NCBI GenBank assembly: GCA_902580275.1
Contig: CACHJZ010000001.1
Coordinates: 124,001 to 188,000 of the forward strand
Reading direction: 5' to 3'
Length of the DNA stretch: 64,000 nt
Origin: an uncultured Pelagibacteraceae bacterium
GTDB lineage: Bacteria > Pseudomonadota > Alphaproteobacteria > Pelagibacterales > Pelagibacteraceae
The notes under the pieces are model-generated. The model searched no databases and was not told the origin of the DNA. It saw only the letters and a program-made list of their open reading frames with translations. Below, piece by piece: positions 44,285-53,219 of this stretch (the stretch's first letter is position 1; the number at the start of each line of letters is the position of its first letter). A program made the position numbers and the translations under genes.

Positions 44285-46717
44285 TTACGATTTCCCTATT
44301 TTAACAAAAACTCTAAAGCCTTTCATTGTTTGGCCATCTACTTTTCCTCTTGGCAGATTCATAGAAGAAAGCGACGCCTGTTTAATTAAAGATTTATTTT
44401 GTAAGTTTCTTATTAATTGTAAAATATCTTGGTCACTAGCTGCTATGCCAGTAATTATGACTTGGCTTTTTCCATTGTAATTTACAGAGTCAAATTTTAC
44501 TCTATTTGGAACACTAGATGCGATCTGTGCTAAAATTCTATAACTTAAATCTTTATTTGATTTTAATGAATTACTTAATTTAAGTGTCGTTGTAATTACT
44601 TTTAATTCTTTATTTATCTGAGCTAAATCTTTTTTTGCAACAGTATGTTCTTTTACAACTACGTCGTAAATTTTTAGTTTTTCGTTATAAGAATTAATAT
44701 TCCAAAAAGCTAAAGCAAATAAAATTAAGTATATTCCAACTACTGCACCAACAACTCCTTTATAGGCAAAGTTTGAAAATGCTTTCATTTTCTTTTGCTT
44801 AATCATTCCCTCTCGGTTTGGAAGTAAGTTGATATTTTTTACTGCAGTAACAAATTTATAATATCCAAATACATCTAATTTTCTGAATGCTAATCCTACT
44901 ACAGTTGAAAAATATGATCTGTTTTGTAAATCAATAGATTTTTCTAATTGTTGTGGAACTTTTAAACCATCAAAAGGATCAAATAAATTAAATCCAGTAT
45001 TTACCAAACTTTTTCTAAAGCTTGATAAGTAATCATCCACGTTAGGTAAATTTGATACTACTTTAATATTACGAACTCTTTTTTCGTATTTAGTTTCGAA
45101 ATCTTGAACAGCTTGTTTTACTTGTGTCATAAATCTTCTTACTAAAGCATCTTTTTCCTCTTGATCGTTTGACTCTTTTAAAATTTTTCTATCCTGACCT
45201 CTTAAAAAAATATCAGTAATTATTGGGTTATTGTTGTATAAAATCATTACATAATTTTCATCTAATCCGAATTCTAGAAGAGCAGTAAAATTTGTATCCT
45301 CAGTTTTATTTGAAATCTGATTTATCTGGTCAACTGCAGATTTTAAAGCAAAGCATTTTACATCTATGATTACAGGATTAAGTCCACTATTTTTAATTAT
45401 TGAGGTATAATTATTTATATCTGAAAGTTTAGATGCCACAAATAAAATATCCATTGTATTTTCTTTTGGATTTCTATTTATGACTTGATGAAATATTGAG
45501 TAGTCATCAAGATTATCTGTAAGTTGAACTAAATTTTCCCATAGTGAACTAGTATCTATTGCCTTTTTTAATTCTTCATCATTCATTAGCGGTGCAGTAA
45601 CTACTCTAATAATTGCATTCGTAACTGGAATCGCAATTGCAGCATTTGGTGTAGTTATTTTTGATTTTTGCAGTGCTATGTTTAATTCTTCGCTTATTTT
45701 TGTTGCATTATCAATTATTGACGCATCATCTGGTAAATCAACTTTGTGAACATAAAATCTATCAAGGACCCATTGGTTTGCTTTGTTTGAGGAAATTTGA
45801 GAAAGTCTGATCTCTGTATTTGTTATCTCTACCCCTACAATCTCCTCACCTTCTGCGCTTTTCTTTCCAAGTTTTGATTTTAAAAAATTATTAAATTTTT
45901 CTTTTACTTTTCCGCCACCAGATTTAAAATTTATTTTTGCTCCATCTTTTTTTCCAAATGATGGAGTTTTAATTTTAAAACCTTTTAATTTATCGAGGAT
46001 ACTTTTTGGTTTAGAATCTTCCTGTTCTTCAGATGCTGTTATTTGTGGTGTACTTGTTATACTTTGATCAGTTGGTTTTGACTCTTGACTGACTTGTTTT
46101 GTAACTTCTTGAACTTTTGTTTCATTTATTTCATTTGAAGTTTCTACATTCGGTGATTGTTCGTTTAAACTTACATTTTCTAATTTTTCTTTTTGTTTTT
46201 CTTTTTCTGCATGTACATCATCAAACCACTTTTCAAGAATCGGTATCGCTTCATCTAAATTTTGTGTTCCTGAAGATGAAATTTTTTGCTTACCGTCAAT
46301 ATAAAGTCTGCCTACCCAATTTTTTGATTTTAATTCTCCTTTGTATTTATCTTGTCTTACATAAATATGTAGTCTTCCATCCTTTTTATGAATAACTTGA
46401 TGTTCTTTTTTTTCTTTTTCATTATTATCATTTAAGTTCTCTTGATTTTGATCAACGTTTTCAGTTGTTTTTTGATTTTCTGTTTGTGTTTCAGTTGATG
46501 AAGTTATGTTTTTATCTTTTTGCTCAATGTTTTGTTCATTTGGTTTATTATCATCAACTTTGGGTTGCAAATCAGTGCTGACGGAAGACTGTTCATCAGA
46601 TTTTGGTAAATCTGATTTTTCCTCAGACTTATTTTCTTCAATCTTAGGTTGCTCACCCTCAGATTGGTTGTTTTTGTCCACTATGACACCGAACTTTTCT
46701 TTCTCTTTGTCATCCAT
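44285..46717 (-). CDS. PilM-PilN fusion protein with long N-terminal extension
   Basis: 810 aa. Residues 1-110 are low-complexity and acidic/Asn/Gln-rich. Residues about 112-170 form a small domain I do not recognise (GRLHIYVRQDKY, NWVGRLYIDGKQKISSSGT, IPILEKWFDDV). Residues about 293-625 are the actin-like PilM fold (VGVEITNTEIRLSQIS). From about 626 the PilN part starts with NINLLPNR, the motif by which PilN normally binds PilM, then a TM helix (about 653-673) and a periplasmic coiled-coil and ferredoxin-like region. In most species PilM and PilN are separate. It has no good ribosome site and lies directly downstream of a repeat array. Confidence 0.85.
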   Translation of the reverse strand: MDDKEKEKFGVIVDKNNQSEGEQPKIEENKSEEKSDLPKSDEQSSVSTDLQPKVDDNKPNEQNIEQKDKNITSSTETQTENQKTTENVDQNQENLNDNNEKEKKEHQVIHKKDGRLHIYVRQDKYKGELKSKNWVGRLYIDGKQKISSSGTQNLDEAIPILEKWFDDVHAEKEKQKEKLENVSLNEQSPNVETSNEINETKVQEVTKQVSQESKPTDQSITSTPQITASEEQEDSKPKSILDKLKGFKIKTPSFGKKDGAKINFKSGGGKVKEKFNNFLKSKLGKKSAEGEEIVGVEITNTEIRLSQISSNKANQWVLDRFYVHKVDLPDDASIIDNATKISEELNIALQKSKITTPNAAIAIPVTNAIIRVVTAPLMNDEELKKAIDTSSLWENLVQLTDNLDDYSIFHQVINRNPKENTMDILFVASKLSDINNYTSIIKNSGLNPVIIDVKCFALKSAVDQINQISNKTEDTNFTALLEFGLDENYVMILYNNNPIITDIFLRGQDRKILKESNDQEEKDALVRRFMTQVKQAVQDFETKYEKRVRNIKVVSNLPNVDDYLSSFRKSLVNTGFNLFDPFDGLKVPQQLEKSIDLQNRSYFSTVVGLAFRKLDVFGYYKFVTAVKNINLLPNREGMIKQKKMKAFSNFAYKGVVGAVVGIYLILFALAFWNINSYNEKLKIYDVVVKEHTVAKKDLAQINKELKVITTTLKLSNSLKSNKDLSYRILAQIASSVPNRVKFDSVNYNGKSQVIITGIAASDQDILQLIRNLQNKSLIKQASLSSMNLPRGKVDGQTMKGFRVFVKIGKS

Positions 46718-46737
46718 ATTTAATCAAAAATTTTTTT

Positions 46738-46791
46738 CTCTAACACAATTTGTATTATCTCTAACACAATTTTCAAAAAAGTCTAACACAA
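46738..46791 (-). repeat. Three motif copies next to the pilMN start (21-bp phasing)
   Basis: Copies at 46738-46748, 46759-46769 and 46781-46791; the last has GTCTAACACAA (one base different). On the minus-strand transcript they read TTGTGTTAGAG. The first copy ends about 21 bp before the ATG at 46717. The 21-22-bp step is two helical turns, as expected for stacked binding of a regulator. Confidence 0.85.
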
Positions 46792-46907
46792 ATTTTTACT
46801 TTTAGTGTCCATTATAGGTTGTAATGTAAATAAGCCGCATAAAATGTAGTTTTTTTTCAATTAACAAGATTTTGAAAAAAAAAAAAATTTTCATCCAATT
46901 TTAAAAA

Positions 46908-46944
46908 CTCTAACACAATTCGACGAATCAGTTTTGTGTTAGAG
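46908..46944. repeat. Inverted pair of the same motif
   Basis: CTCTAACACAA at 46908-46918 and TTGTGTTAGAG at 46934-46944 form an 11-bp perfect inverted repeat separated by 15 bp. Extending outward adds A/T pairing, so the full palindrome is near 13 bp per arm. It could be a dimeric operator or an RNA hairpin. Confidence 0.85.
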
Positions 46945-47019
46945 TTCTATTTTTTTTTAAAAAAACAAAAAACCGAATAAAATCAACATTTTTTTAATTT
47001 TTCTAAAAATTAAAAAATT

Positions 47020-47050
47020 TTGTGTTAGAGTAATTTAATTTGTGTTAGAG
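47020..47050. repeat. Two direct motif copies (20-bp phasing)
   Basis: TTGTGTTAGAG at 47020-47030 and 47040-47050, same orientation to each other and opposite to the copies near pilMN. Both are exact matches of the 11-mer. Confidence 0.85.
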
Positions 47051-47211
47051 CAGTTTGTTTTTTAAAAAAAATGATTATTTATTTTATTTAAGCAATAAAA
47101 TTTTTTATTTTACAAAGGATACAACCTTAAATTTAAGAAATTTAGGTGGAAAATTTAAATAATTATAAACTTTTTTTTATTTTTTCAATTAAAAATTGAA
47201 AATTAAGCAAC

Positions 47212-48441
47212 TTATATATTTTTTACACTCATCATTAAAATAAATCCTATTAAAAATAAAATAGATACAGAAAACAAACCAATTCTCTGAGAATAAATAT
47301 AAGTGACTGTTCCTACAAGCAGAGGTCCTGCAAATGAAGTTATTCTTCCAGATAAACTAAACAAACCAAAACCTTTTCCTAAATTATTTATTTTTAAAAG
47401 TTTTGTCATAAGAACTCTACTTGCGCTTTGTATTGATCCAATAAAAAAAGAAATGAACATGACGCTATTAAAAAATTGAATTTTTGTTTGCGCAATTAAG
47501 GAACCATATATTACAGCTCCTACTAAAAATAAAATACATAATAAAATAATTTTTTTTGAAGAAAATATATCATTGAGGTATCCTCCAATCAAAACTCCAA
47601 CGAAAGCTATGATGTTACTATAGATTGCAAGCTTTAAAAGTTCAGCGGAACTATATCCAAAAACACCTGATGCATACACTCCACCACCAGCAATTAAAAC
47701 TATTAAAGCATCAGAGTATATCATTCTTGCTAGGAGAAATTTTCCTGTCGAAGTAAATTTATTTTTCCAAACGATCTCTAGAATATCTTTTAATGAAGAA
47801 TTTTCCTCAGCGATATTTTTATATTCAATTTTTTTTTTAAAATAATAAATCATTGGAAAAGAAAAAATTAAGAACCAGAGTGCTACTATAAAAGGAATAA
47901 ATCTTATATGTTCAAAATTATTTTTATTTAAATCAAATAAAGTTTTTTCTGGAAGAATAAATAAATATAAACAAATAAAAATTATTGGAACACTCCCTAA
48001 GTAACCAAGAGCAAACCCTAGTCCAGATGTTTTGCCAATATTTTTTTCATCTGAACAATTTTTAAGAAGAGAGTTATAAAAAATAGATGCAATCTCATAA
48101 AAATAATTTGAAACAAAAAAAATAATTAATGTATACAAAATAAAACTCGAATTTGGTTTTGAAAACCAAAATAAACAAGTTGTAATAATACAGAACAAAG
48201 TAAACCTTTCTAAAAAAATTATTCTTCCATTACGTTTTTTATCTGCAATCATTCCTAGAACTGGACCAGTCAAAGCAATTAAAATTCCACATAACCCCGC
48301 AGTCCATTGCCAATAAGCTGCGCCTAATTGTGCATCTCCAACTATTTGGTTAGCAAAGTATGCTGAGGTTACAAAAGTAATTATTACCATTGTATAAGCA
48401 GAATTTGCTAGATCATACATTGCATATAATAATTTGCTCAT
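47212..48441 (-). CDS. MFS transporter, UMF1/Atg22-like
   Basis: 409 aa, about 11-12 hydrophobic helices. The start MSKLLYAMYDLANSAYTMVI with the DxANSAY motif is the hallmark of the UMF1/Atg22-like MFS subgroup. A cytoplasmic loop with GMIADKKRNGRIIFLER follows. Some eukaryotic members export amino acids from vacuoles; bacterial function is unknown. It is coupled to the preceding small ORF by a TAATG overlap. Confidence 0.88.
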   Translation of the reverse strand: MSKLLYAMYDLANSAYTMVIITFVTSAYFANQIVGDAQLGAAYWQWTAGLCGILIALTGPVLGMIADKKRNGRIIFLERFTLFCIITTCLFWFSKPNSSFILYTLIIFFVSNYFYEIASIFYNSLLKNCSDEKNIGKTSGLGFALGYLGSVPIIFICLYLFILPEKTLFDLNKNNFEHIRFIPFIVALWFLIFSFPMIYYFKKKIEYKNIAEENSSLKDILEIVWKNKFTSTGKFLLARMIYSDALIVLIAGGGVYASGVFGYSSAELLKLAIYSNIIAFVGVLIGGYLNDIFSSKKIILLCILFLVGAVIYGSLIAQTKIQFFNSVMFISFFIGSIQSASRVLMTKLLKINNLGKGFGLFSLSGRITSFAGPLLVGTVTYIYSQRIGLFSVSILFLIGFILMMSVKNI

Positions 48442-48869
48442 TATTTATTCTCCGTAACAAATGATTTTGTTAGATAAATTTTTTGTTTTATTGAAAAATT
48501 ATTTAAATTTATTTTATATGTTTTTTTTATAGAAATTAAGTTTTCTAAATAAAAAATACTAAATAACTTAAATTTTTTTTTAATTTTAATTATAATTGAT
48601 TTAGAATTATTTTTATTTAAATTTATTTTAAACATTGAAAGTTTTTTTTTATTTTCAAATGCCGATTTATCATTAAAAATTCTAGTTGAATTATTAATTC
48701 CAAGATTAATTTCAAATTTTGATTTATAGATTGTAAAAATTGATATTAAAAAACTGAATAAATTGAATGTTTTTTTTATTGAATCAAAGACATTTAGCCT
48801 ATTATCAAAACTGAATTGATTAAAATAGACTTTATTTATTATATTTTTATATTTTTTTAACTCACTCAT
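48441..48869 (-). CDS. Hypothetical protein, Lys/Asn/Ile/Phe-rich
   Basis: 142 aa. Composition is extreme: mainly K, N, I, F, S, L. One short hydrophobic stretch (FNLFSFLISIFTIY, about residues 34-47) could be a membrane anchor. No family was recognised. Coupling to the MFS start (TAATG) argues that it is translated. The AT-rich composition means a long open frame could also arise by chance, so confidence is moderate. Confidence 0.5.
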   Translation of the reverse strand: MSELKKYKNIINKVYFNQFSFDNRLNVFDSIKKTFNLFSFLISIFTIYKSKFEINLGINNSTRIFNDKSAFENKKKLSMFKINLNKNNSKSIIIKIKKKFKLFSIFYLENLISIKKTYKINLNNFSIKQKIYLTKSFVTENK

Positions 48870-49169
48870 AAAGGGTATTTTATATCTTTAAAAGAGGTCG
48901 TTCAATCAAATTAGAGTGGTCTACCTATTATATCGGTAGTAAATGCCTAGCAAACAATTATGCTTATAGTTGAAGGTTTTTTAAACCCCATCAATGTTAC
49001 ATTTTAATTTCGCATCAGCACGGTTAGGTTCTTTGCAATAACATACACTTATATAAGGTATGGTTGGTTCTGTTTTATCAGTAATAATGTTAATTATATT
49101 TATATAAATTTTATTTAGGCCGAAATAGAAATGGTAAAAATAAAGTTACAAGTAATATAATTAAACTTT
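48870..49169. other. 300-bp gene-free stretch, partly GC-richer
   Basis: No standard gene is seen. The section 48900-49060 is less AT-rich than the flanks and includes small stem-loops: CTACC-GGTAG (48921-48939), AGCA-TGCT (48949-48964) and GGTTT-AAACC (48976-48988). On the minus strand 48981-49145 is open for 54 codons but has no usual start codon. It may hold a small RNA or a decayed gene. Confidence 0.35.
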
Positions 49170-50471
49170 TCAAGCCACTGAGTCTATTACAACAATCGTT
49201 AGATCATCTTTTTGAATTTTTCCTGACTTAACAATATCCTCAACAATAATTTTTAATCTTTGATTGTTTGGCTTATTCTGATATTTAATAATATAATTTT
49301 GAAATCCTTCCGCTCCAAGCATTTCTCCCTCAGGACTTTTAATTTCTGTGATACCGTCAGTGAAAATATACATTGAACTTTCTGAAAATTTTAAAACTGT
49401 TTCTTTATATTTTATTTTTGGCATTATTCCTAATGGTGGTCCTGCCTCAGTAAAATTAGAAAATTTTCCATCTTTAGAATAAATTAATGGCGGCTCATGA
49501 CCTGCGTTAGATAAATGTAATTCTTTTTTATTGCTATCGTAAATTCCTACAAGCATAGTTACAAACATTCCCCTTGCTGCGGTCTCGCAAATTTCTTTGT
49601 TAAGTAATTCTAAAAGTTCAGATGCAGAGAACATAGTTTTGCTCAAACATCTATACAGACTTGATGCTTTAGACATTAATAGAGATGACTTAATACCTTT
49701 ACCTGAGACATCCGCTACACCAAAACCAAATTTTCCTTTCTCCAATTCAGAAAAATTGTAAAAATCGCCTGACACAACCTTTGCAGGTATATTTATTCCT
49801 GCTATTGGAAATTTTTCGTCTTTATTTTTTGATAATAATGTTTTTTGAATTTCTCCTACGATTTCTATTTCTTTTTGCATTCTATTTTTATCAACAAGCT
49901 CTTTTGCCATCTTCGCATTTCGTATTGCTAATGCAGCAGGTGCAGATAAAGTTTCTAATAATTTCCTATCGCCTTCCTCAAAAAGTTTACTATCTGTTTT
50001 TTTGTTAAGACAATGTATCACGCCAATACATTCATTAGCTGCAATCAATGGTGAACATAAAACTGAATACGTTGTAAAATTTGTTTTATTATCCAAATCG
50101 AAATAGAATTCTGCTATTTCTCTTACATCCTTTCTTACATCTCCTACTCTAATACATTTTTTTTGTAAAACTGCTTTACCCATAACTCCTTGCGTTAAAG
50201 GTATTTCATATTCATCTAGATAGGATTGGTACTTAGAAGCAATACATTGAAAAACTTGTTTTTTATCTTCTATTAAAAATATATTTGCAGCTTGTGCATT
50301 TAGTCTTTTAATAATTACCTCTAGTGCTGTTTGCAAAGTTTCATTTAAATCAAGGGAAGTAGCAAACTCTTGATTCATTTGGGTAATGATGGCTAAATCT
50401 TGATTTAAAGTAGAATCTTCTTTTTTAGGCTCAGTTTTTTTGGATTTAAAAAACATTTTTATATTTGGCAT
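49170..50471 (-). CDS. GAF-domain PP2C-type serine phosphatase (RsbU-like)
   Basis: 433 aa, cytoplasmic. GAF sensor domain at about residues 35-195 (NAQAANIFLIEDKKQVFQCI, GVIHCLNKKTDSKLFEEGD). Linker helix (RMQKEIEIVGEIQKTLLS). PP2C-type phosphatase from about 215: KVVSGDFYNFSEL, GVADVSGKGIKSSLLMSKAS, NAGHEPPLIYS, YIFTDGITEIKSPEGEMLG, KDDLTIVVIDS. It is a second candidate phosphatase for the STAS protein at 37899. The N-terminal MFFKSKKTEPKKED is basic. It diverges from pilD. Confidence 0.9.
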   Translation of the reverse strand: MPNIKMFFKSKKTEPKKEDSTLNQDLAIITQMNQEFATSLDLNETLQTALEVIIKRLNAQAANIFLIEDKKQVFQCIASKYQSYLDEYEIPLTQGVMGKAVLQKKCIRVGDVRKDVREIAEFYFDLDNKTNFTTYSVLCSPLIAANECIGVIHCLNKKTDSKLFEEGDRKLLETLSAPAALAIRNAKMAKELVDKNRMQKEIEIVGEIQKTLLSKNKDEKFPIAGINIPAKVVSGDFYNFSELEKGKFGFGVADVSGKGIKSSLLMSKASSLYRCLSKTMFSASELLELLNKEICETAARGMFVTMLVGIYDSNKKELHLSNAGHEPPLIYSKDGKFSNFTEAGPPLGIMPKIKYKETVLKFSESSMYIFTDGITEIKSPEGEMLGAEGFQNYIIKYQNKPNNQRLKIIVEDIVKSGKIQKDDLTIVVIDSVA

Positions 50472-50615
50472 TCTAATGCTTTTTTGATAATTTTAACAAG
50501 TATGGAAATTATAATTAATTCACCAAGTTTCTATCTTCACATCCAAGATGCAGTAGTATTTATACAATATTGTATAGATGGAATTTTGAATGTTGCCTCG
50601 CAATTTAAAATTTAG

Positions 50616-51389
50616 TTGGTGATATTACTTTTCTTTTTTATTTTAGGCAGTATCTGGGGAAGTTTTTCTAATGTATGCATCTATAGACTTCCGATAAATG
50701 ATGGGATTGCACTTAGCCGATCAAGCTGCCCAGGATGTAAAAAAGTGATCAAATGGTATGATAATATTCCATTAATATCATTTATAGCTCTTAGGGCTAA
50801 ATGTAGAAACTGCGAATTTAGAATTAATACGCAGTATTTTGTTGTAGAGCTTTTAGCAGCGATTTCATTTTCTTTGATTTATATTATTTATGGTCTTTCA
50901 ATTACAACTTTATTGCTTTTAGTTCTAACTATTTTTTTTGTGATTATTTTCTTTATTGACCTTAAGCATTTTATAATTCCTAATGAGCTTACTTTTCCAT
51001 TAATGTTTATTGGATTTATAAAATCGTTTATACCTAATCTAAATCAAAATTTGTTTCCTAATTTCATAAACTCTTTGATAGGTGGGCTGGTTGGATACTT
51101 TATAGTTTGGTTGATCATATTTCTTTATAAAAAAATTAGGAATAAAGAAGGTATGGGTCTTGGAGACGCTAAACTTTTATCTGCAATAGGTTTTTGGTTT
51201 GGTTGGGCAAGTATACCAATAGTAATTTTTTTTGCTTCATTAATAGCTTTAATTTATGTCACGCCTTCATTGATTAAAAAATCTAAAAGTTTATCGGCCG
51301 AGATACCTTTTGGTCCTTATTTAATAGTTGGCTGTGTAGTATTTATAATTTACGGAAATTATATAAAGTCGATTTTATTTAATGCCTAA
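50616..51389 (+). CDS. pilD: Prepilin peptidase / N-methyltransferase PilD
   Basis: 257 aa membrane aspartyl protease. The N-terminal domain has the two zinc-type cysteine pairs CPGC and CRNC. The catalytic aspartates are in FIDLKHFIIPNE and GMGLGDAKLLSAIGFW (GxGD motif). It cleaves leaders of the six prepilin-like proteins encoded in the island and methylates the new N-terminus. The start is TTG (50616) or GTG (50619); there is no ATG nearby. It overlaps the convergent autotransporter-like gene by 4 bp. Confidence 0.93.
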   Translation: MVILLFFFILGSIWGSFSNVCIYRLPINDGIALSRSSCPGCKKVIKWYDNIPLISFIALRAKCRNCEFRINTQYFVVELLAAISFSLIYIIYGLSITTLLLLVLTIFFVIIFFIDLKHFIIPNELTFPLMFIGFIKSFIPNLNQNLFPNFINSLIGGLVGYFIVWLIIFLYKKIRNKEGMGLGDAKLLSAIGFWFGWASIPIVIFFASLIALIYVTPSLIKKSKSLSAEIPFGPYLIVGCVVFIIYGNYIKSILFNA

Positions 51390-53164
51390 AAAATAAATTT
51401 ATATGCAAAATTTCCTGAAAAACTTGTAAGTTCTTGTGTGCTGATTCTGCTATCTATATTAAATTTTAAATAATGTTCGTCTGACATTTTTTTTTCAAAA
51501 CCAAAATTACCCGCCAAAGTTATTTCTTCGACTAAATCATTATCTTGTTTATATGTGGCTTCTGTACCATTTACTTGAAAACTTTGATCTTTTGTTGATA
51601 GCGTTTTTCTTAAATCTAACATCCAACCTAGGTTGAAAATATAATCTGTTCCAAAATTAATTTTATAATCATCATCAAAATATAAAGATAAGTTTCCAAC
51701 GTTTTTTGAGTCCCATGTATAAAACTTACTTTCTGAGTGAGCTGGTGTTTGTGAAAGACCAAATGTTAATCCTAGGTTTGGTATAAAATAATTATTATTG
51801 ATTTTTGTACCACCAATAAATTCTAATGTTTCATAAGTGTCAGTAATATCAAGTTTACCTGAGGTTGTTGTGTTGGTTAATATTTCTCTATCGCTATCAT
51901 TCAAAGTCATTCCAACTAGTAAATAACTTTCGTTACCAAATTTGTTAAACAAGGGCTGATCTGGAAAATAAAAACCTGAATTTATTGAGTATCGATTAAC
52001 TGTATGGTTTTTTGTAAAATTTTGCTTACTTGTTTCAAATGATAAAATAAAATTCTTATCTTTATCATATGGGTTTATTAAGTTAATTCCTAAACCAGTA
52101 TAATTAAATCCTAAAGATAAATTTTGATTACTTTGTTTTCTTTTAAGTGTAGAAAAATTTACTTCTCCCCAGCCATTGTTATCTACGGTTCTATCTTTGG
52201 TACTTTTATATCTTGTTAATGATTTACGAATATTTAATGATTTATAACTTAGTAGTTCGTCAAGTATTTCGCTGCCGCCTTGACCCACCGAACCTGCTGA
52301 GCCTTTAACAATTGTGTTTCCATCTAAATCCTCGAGTGAAAAGTCTCCATCTATATCATAGTAATAACCTTGACCAACTCCATGATTAATTTTTAATGTG
52401 CTCCCAGTTATGCCTGCACCATGAGCAATTTTACCAACTACAATTCCTTGGTCTTTTAAAGTAATTGTTGCATTGTTTCCGTAAAGTTTAATCGAGTCAC
52501 TTCCTACATCATTCTTTATTGTTCCACTATTCGTGACACTCGAGCTGACACCAACTCTTATAGTTGCATTATCACTGTCAGAGTTAGTCATTTCTCCACT
52601 AGCATTATTAGTAATTGTTACAGTATTACCAGCAGCGGTTCCGAAAATAGCAGAGCCATTTGTAGCTGTAATCGTACCTGAGTTAGTGATTGTCATACCT
52701 GTAGTATTTGTGCCGCCAGTTTTGCTAACTCTTATGGTGTTTCTATTTGACGAAATTGTTCCTCCAGAATTATTTGTAATTGTTGCATTAGCTGTGGCTT
52801 TTGCATCGATAGCAGTTGTACCGCTGGCTGTAATTGTTCCTGTATTAGTTACTGTCAAATCAGATGTAGTATCTCCAAAAACAGCAACTGTATTAGCACT
52901 GATTGTTGATCCAGACTCGACTGTTACTGTAACACTATCTCCAGTTACATTTGCTGCTTTAGTAGTTGCACCTGTGGCTAAAGTTGAACTACTTTTTACA
53001 GTTAAAAATTCTCCATCGCCATCGATATTTTGTTGAGCAGTGGTAGTTCCACCAGTTTGAATAGTATTACTATCGGCATTTACATGAATATTAACAAAAA
53101 TTAAAAATAAAATTTTTATGAAAAAAATATTTAGTTTTAAAAATTTTTTTTTTGTATTTTGCAT
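51386..53164 (-). CDS. Autotransporter-like outer-membrane protein
   Basis: 592 aa. Signal region MQNTKKKFLKLNIFFIKILF with ADS cleavage. The passenger (about residues 35-280) is Thr/Ser/Asn/Gly-rich with repeats such as TNSGTITATNGSAI and TITNNSGGTIS, as in right-handed beta-helix adhesins. A C-terminal beta-barrel (about 310-592) ends in YKFIF, with the terminal aromatic expected for BAM-targeted barrels. It lacks recognisable autotransporter chaperone motifs. Lying between pilD and pilY1, it may be an adhesin. Confidence 0.75.
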   Translation of the reverse strand: MQNTKKKFLKLNIFFIKILFLIFVNIHVNADSNTIQTGGTTTAQQNIDGDGEFLTVKSSSTLATGATTKAANVTGDSVTVTVESGSTISANTVAVFGDTTSDLTVTNTGTITASGTTAIDAKATANATITNNSGGTISSNRNTIRVSKTGGTNTTGMTITNSGTITATNGSAIFGTAAGNTVTITNNASGEMTNSDSDNATIRVGVSSSVTNSGTIKNDVGSDSIKLYGNNATITLKDQGIVVGKIAHGAGITGSTLKINHGVGQGYYYDIDGDFSLEDLDGNTIVKGSAGSVGQGGSEILDELLSYKSLNIRKSLTRYKSTKDRTVDNNGWGEVNFSTLKRKQSNQNLSLGFNYTGLGINLINPYDKDKNFILSFETSKQNFTKNHTVNRYSINSGFYFPDQPLFNKFGNESYLLVGMTLNDSDREILTNTTTSGKLDITDTYETLEFIGGTKINNNYFIPNLGLTFGLSQTPAHSESKFYTWDSKNVGNLSLYFDDDYKINFGTDYIFNLGWMLDLRKTLSTKDQSFQVNGTEATYKQDNDLVEEITLAGNFGFEKKMSDEHYLKFNIDSRISTQELTSFSGNFAYKFIF

Positions 53165-53219
53165 TTTTTTTTATCTAATTTATAAAATATATGTTATTTT
53201 AAGTTTATTTTTTGTATTT

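Larger units (their letters stand above)
46718..47211. promoter_or_regulatory. 494-bp gene-free region upstream of the pilMNOPQBC operon
   Basis: No plausible gene is seen. The region is very AT-rich, with several long A and T runs, and contains seven copies of an 11-bp motif (CTCTAACACAA or its complement) with one single-base variant. Three copies in one orientation abut the pilMN start at 21-bp intervals; an inverted pair lies mid-region; two direct copies in the other orientation lie near 47020-47050. It is the likely promoter and control region of the pilus operon. Confidence 0.75.

Noticed and set aside
46738..47050. CRISPR array
   Set aside because: Repeats are only 11 bp, occur in both orientations, and there are no cas genes or uniform spacers.
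46718..47211. Chromosomal replication origin
   Set aside because: No DnaA-box-like TTATNCACA cluster and no neighbouring dnaA, dnaN, hemE or parA genes; kept only as a weak alternative.
48946..48972. GCAAACAATTATGCT resembles the tag-coding start of a tmRNA (Ala-Asn-Asn-Tyr-Ala)
   Set aside because: The frame continues to a stop after only two more codons and gives no Ala-Ala end. No tRNA-like acceptor half or T-arm was found nearby.
52533..53036. 167-codon plus-strand open frame opposite the autotransporter passenger
   Set aside because: Val/Leu/Ala/Pro-rich repeats are the antisense of the Thr/Asn/Gly repeats of the real gene; no start signal or family.
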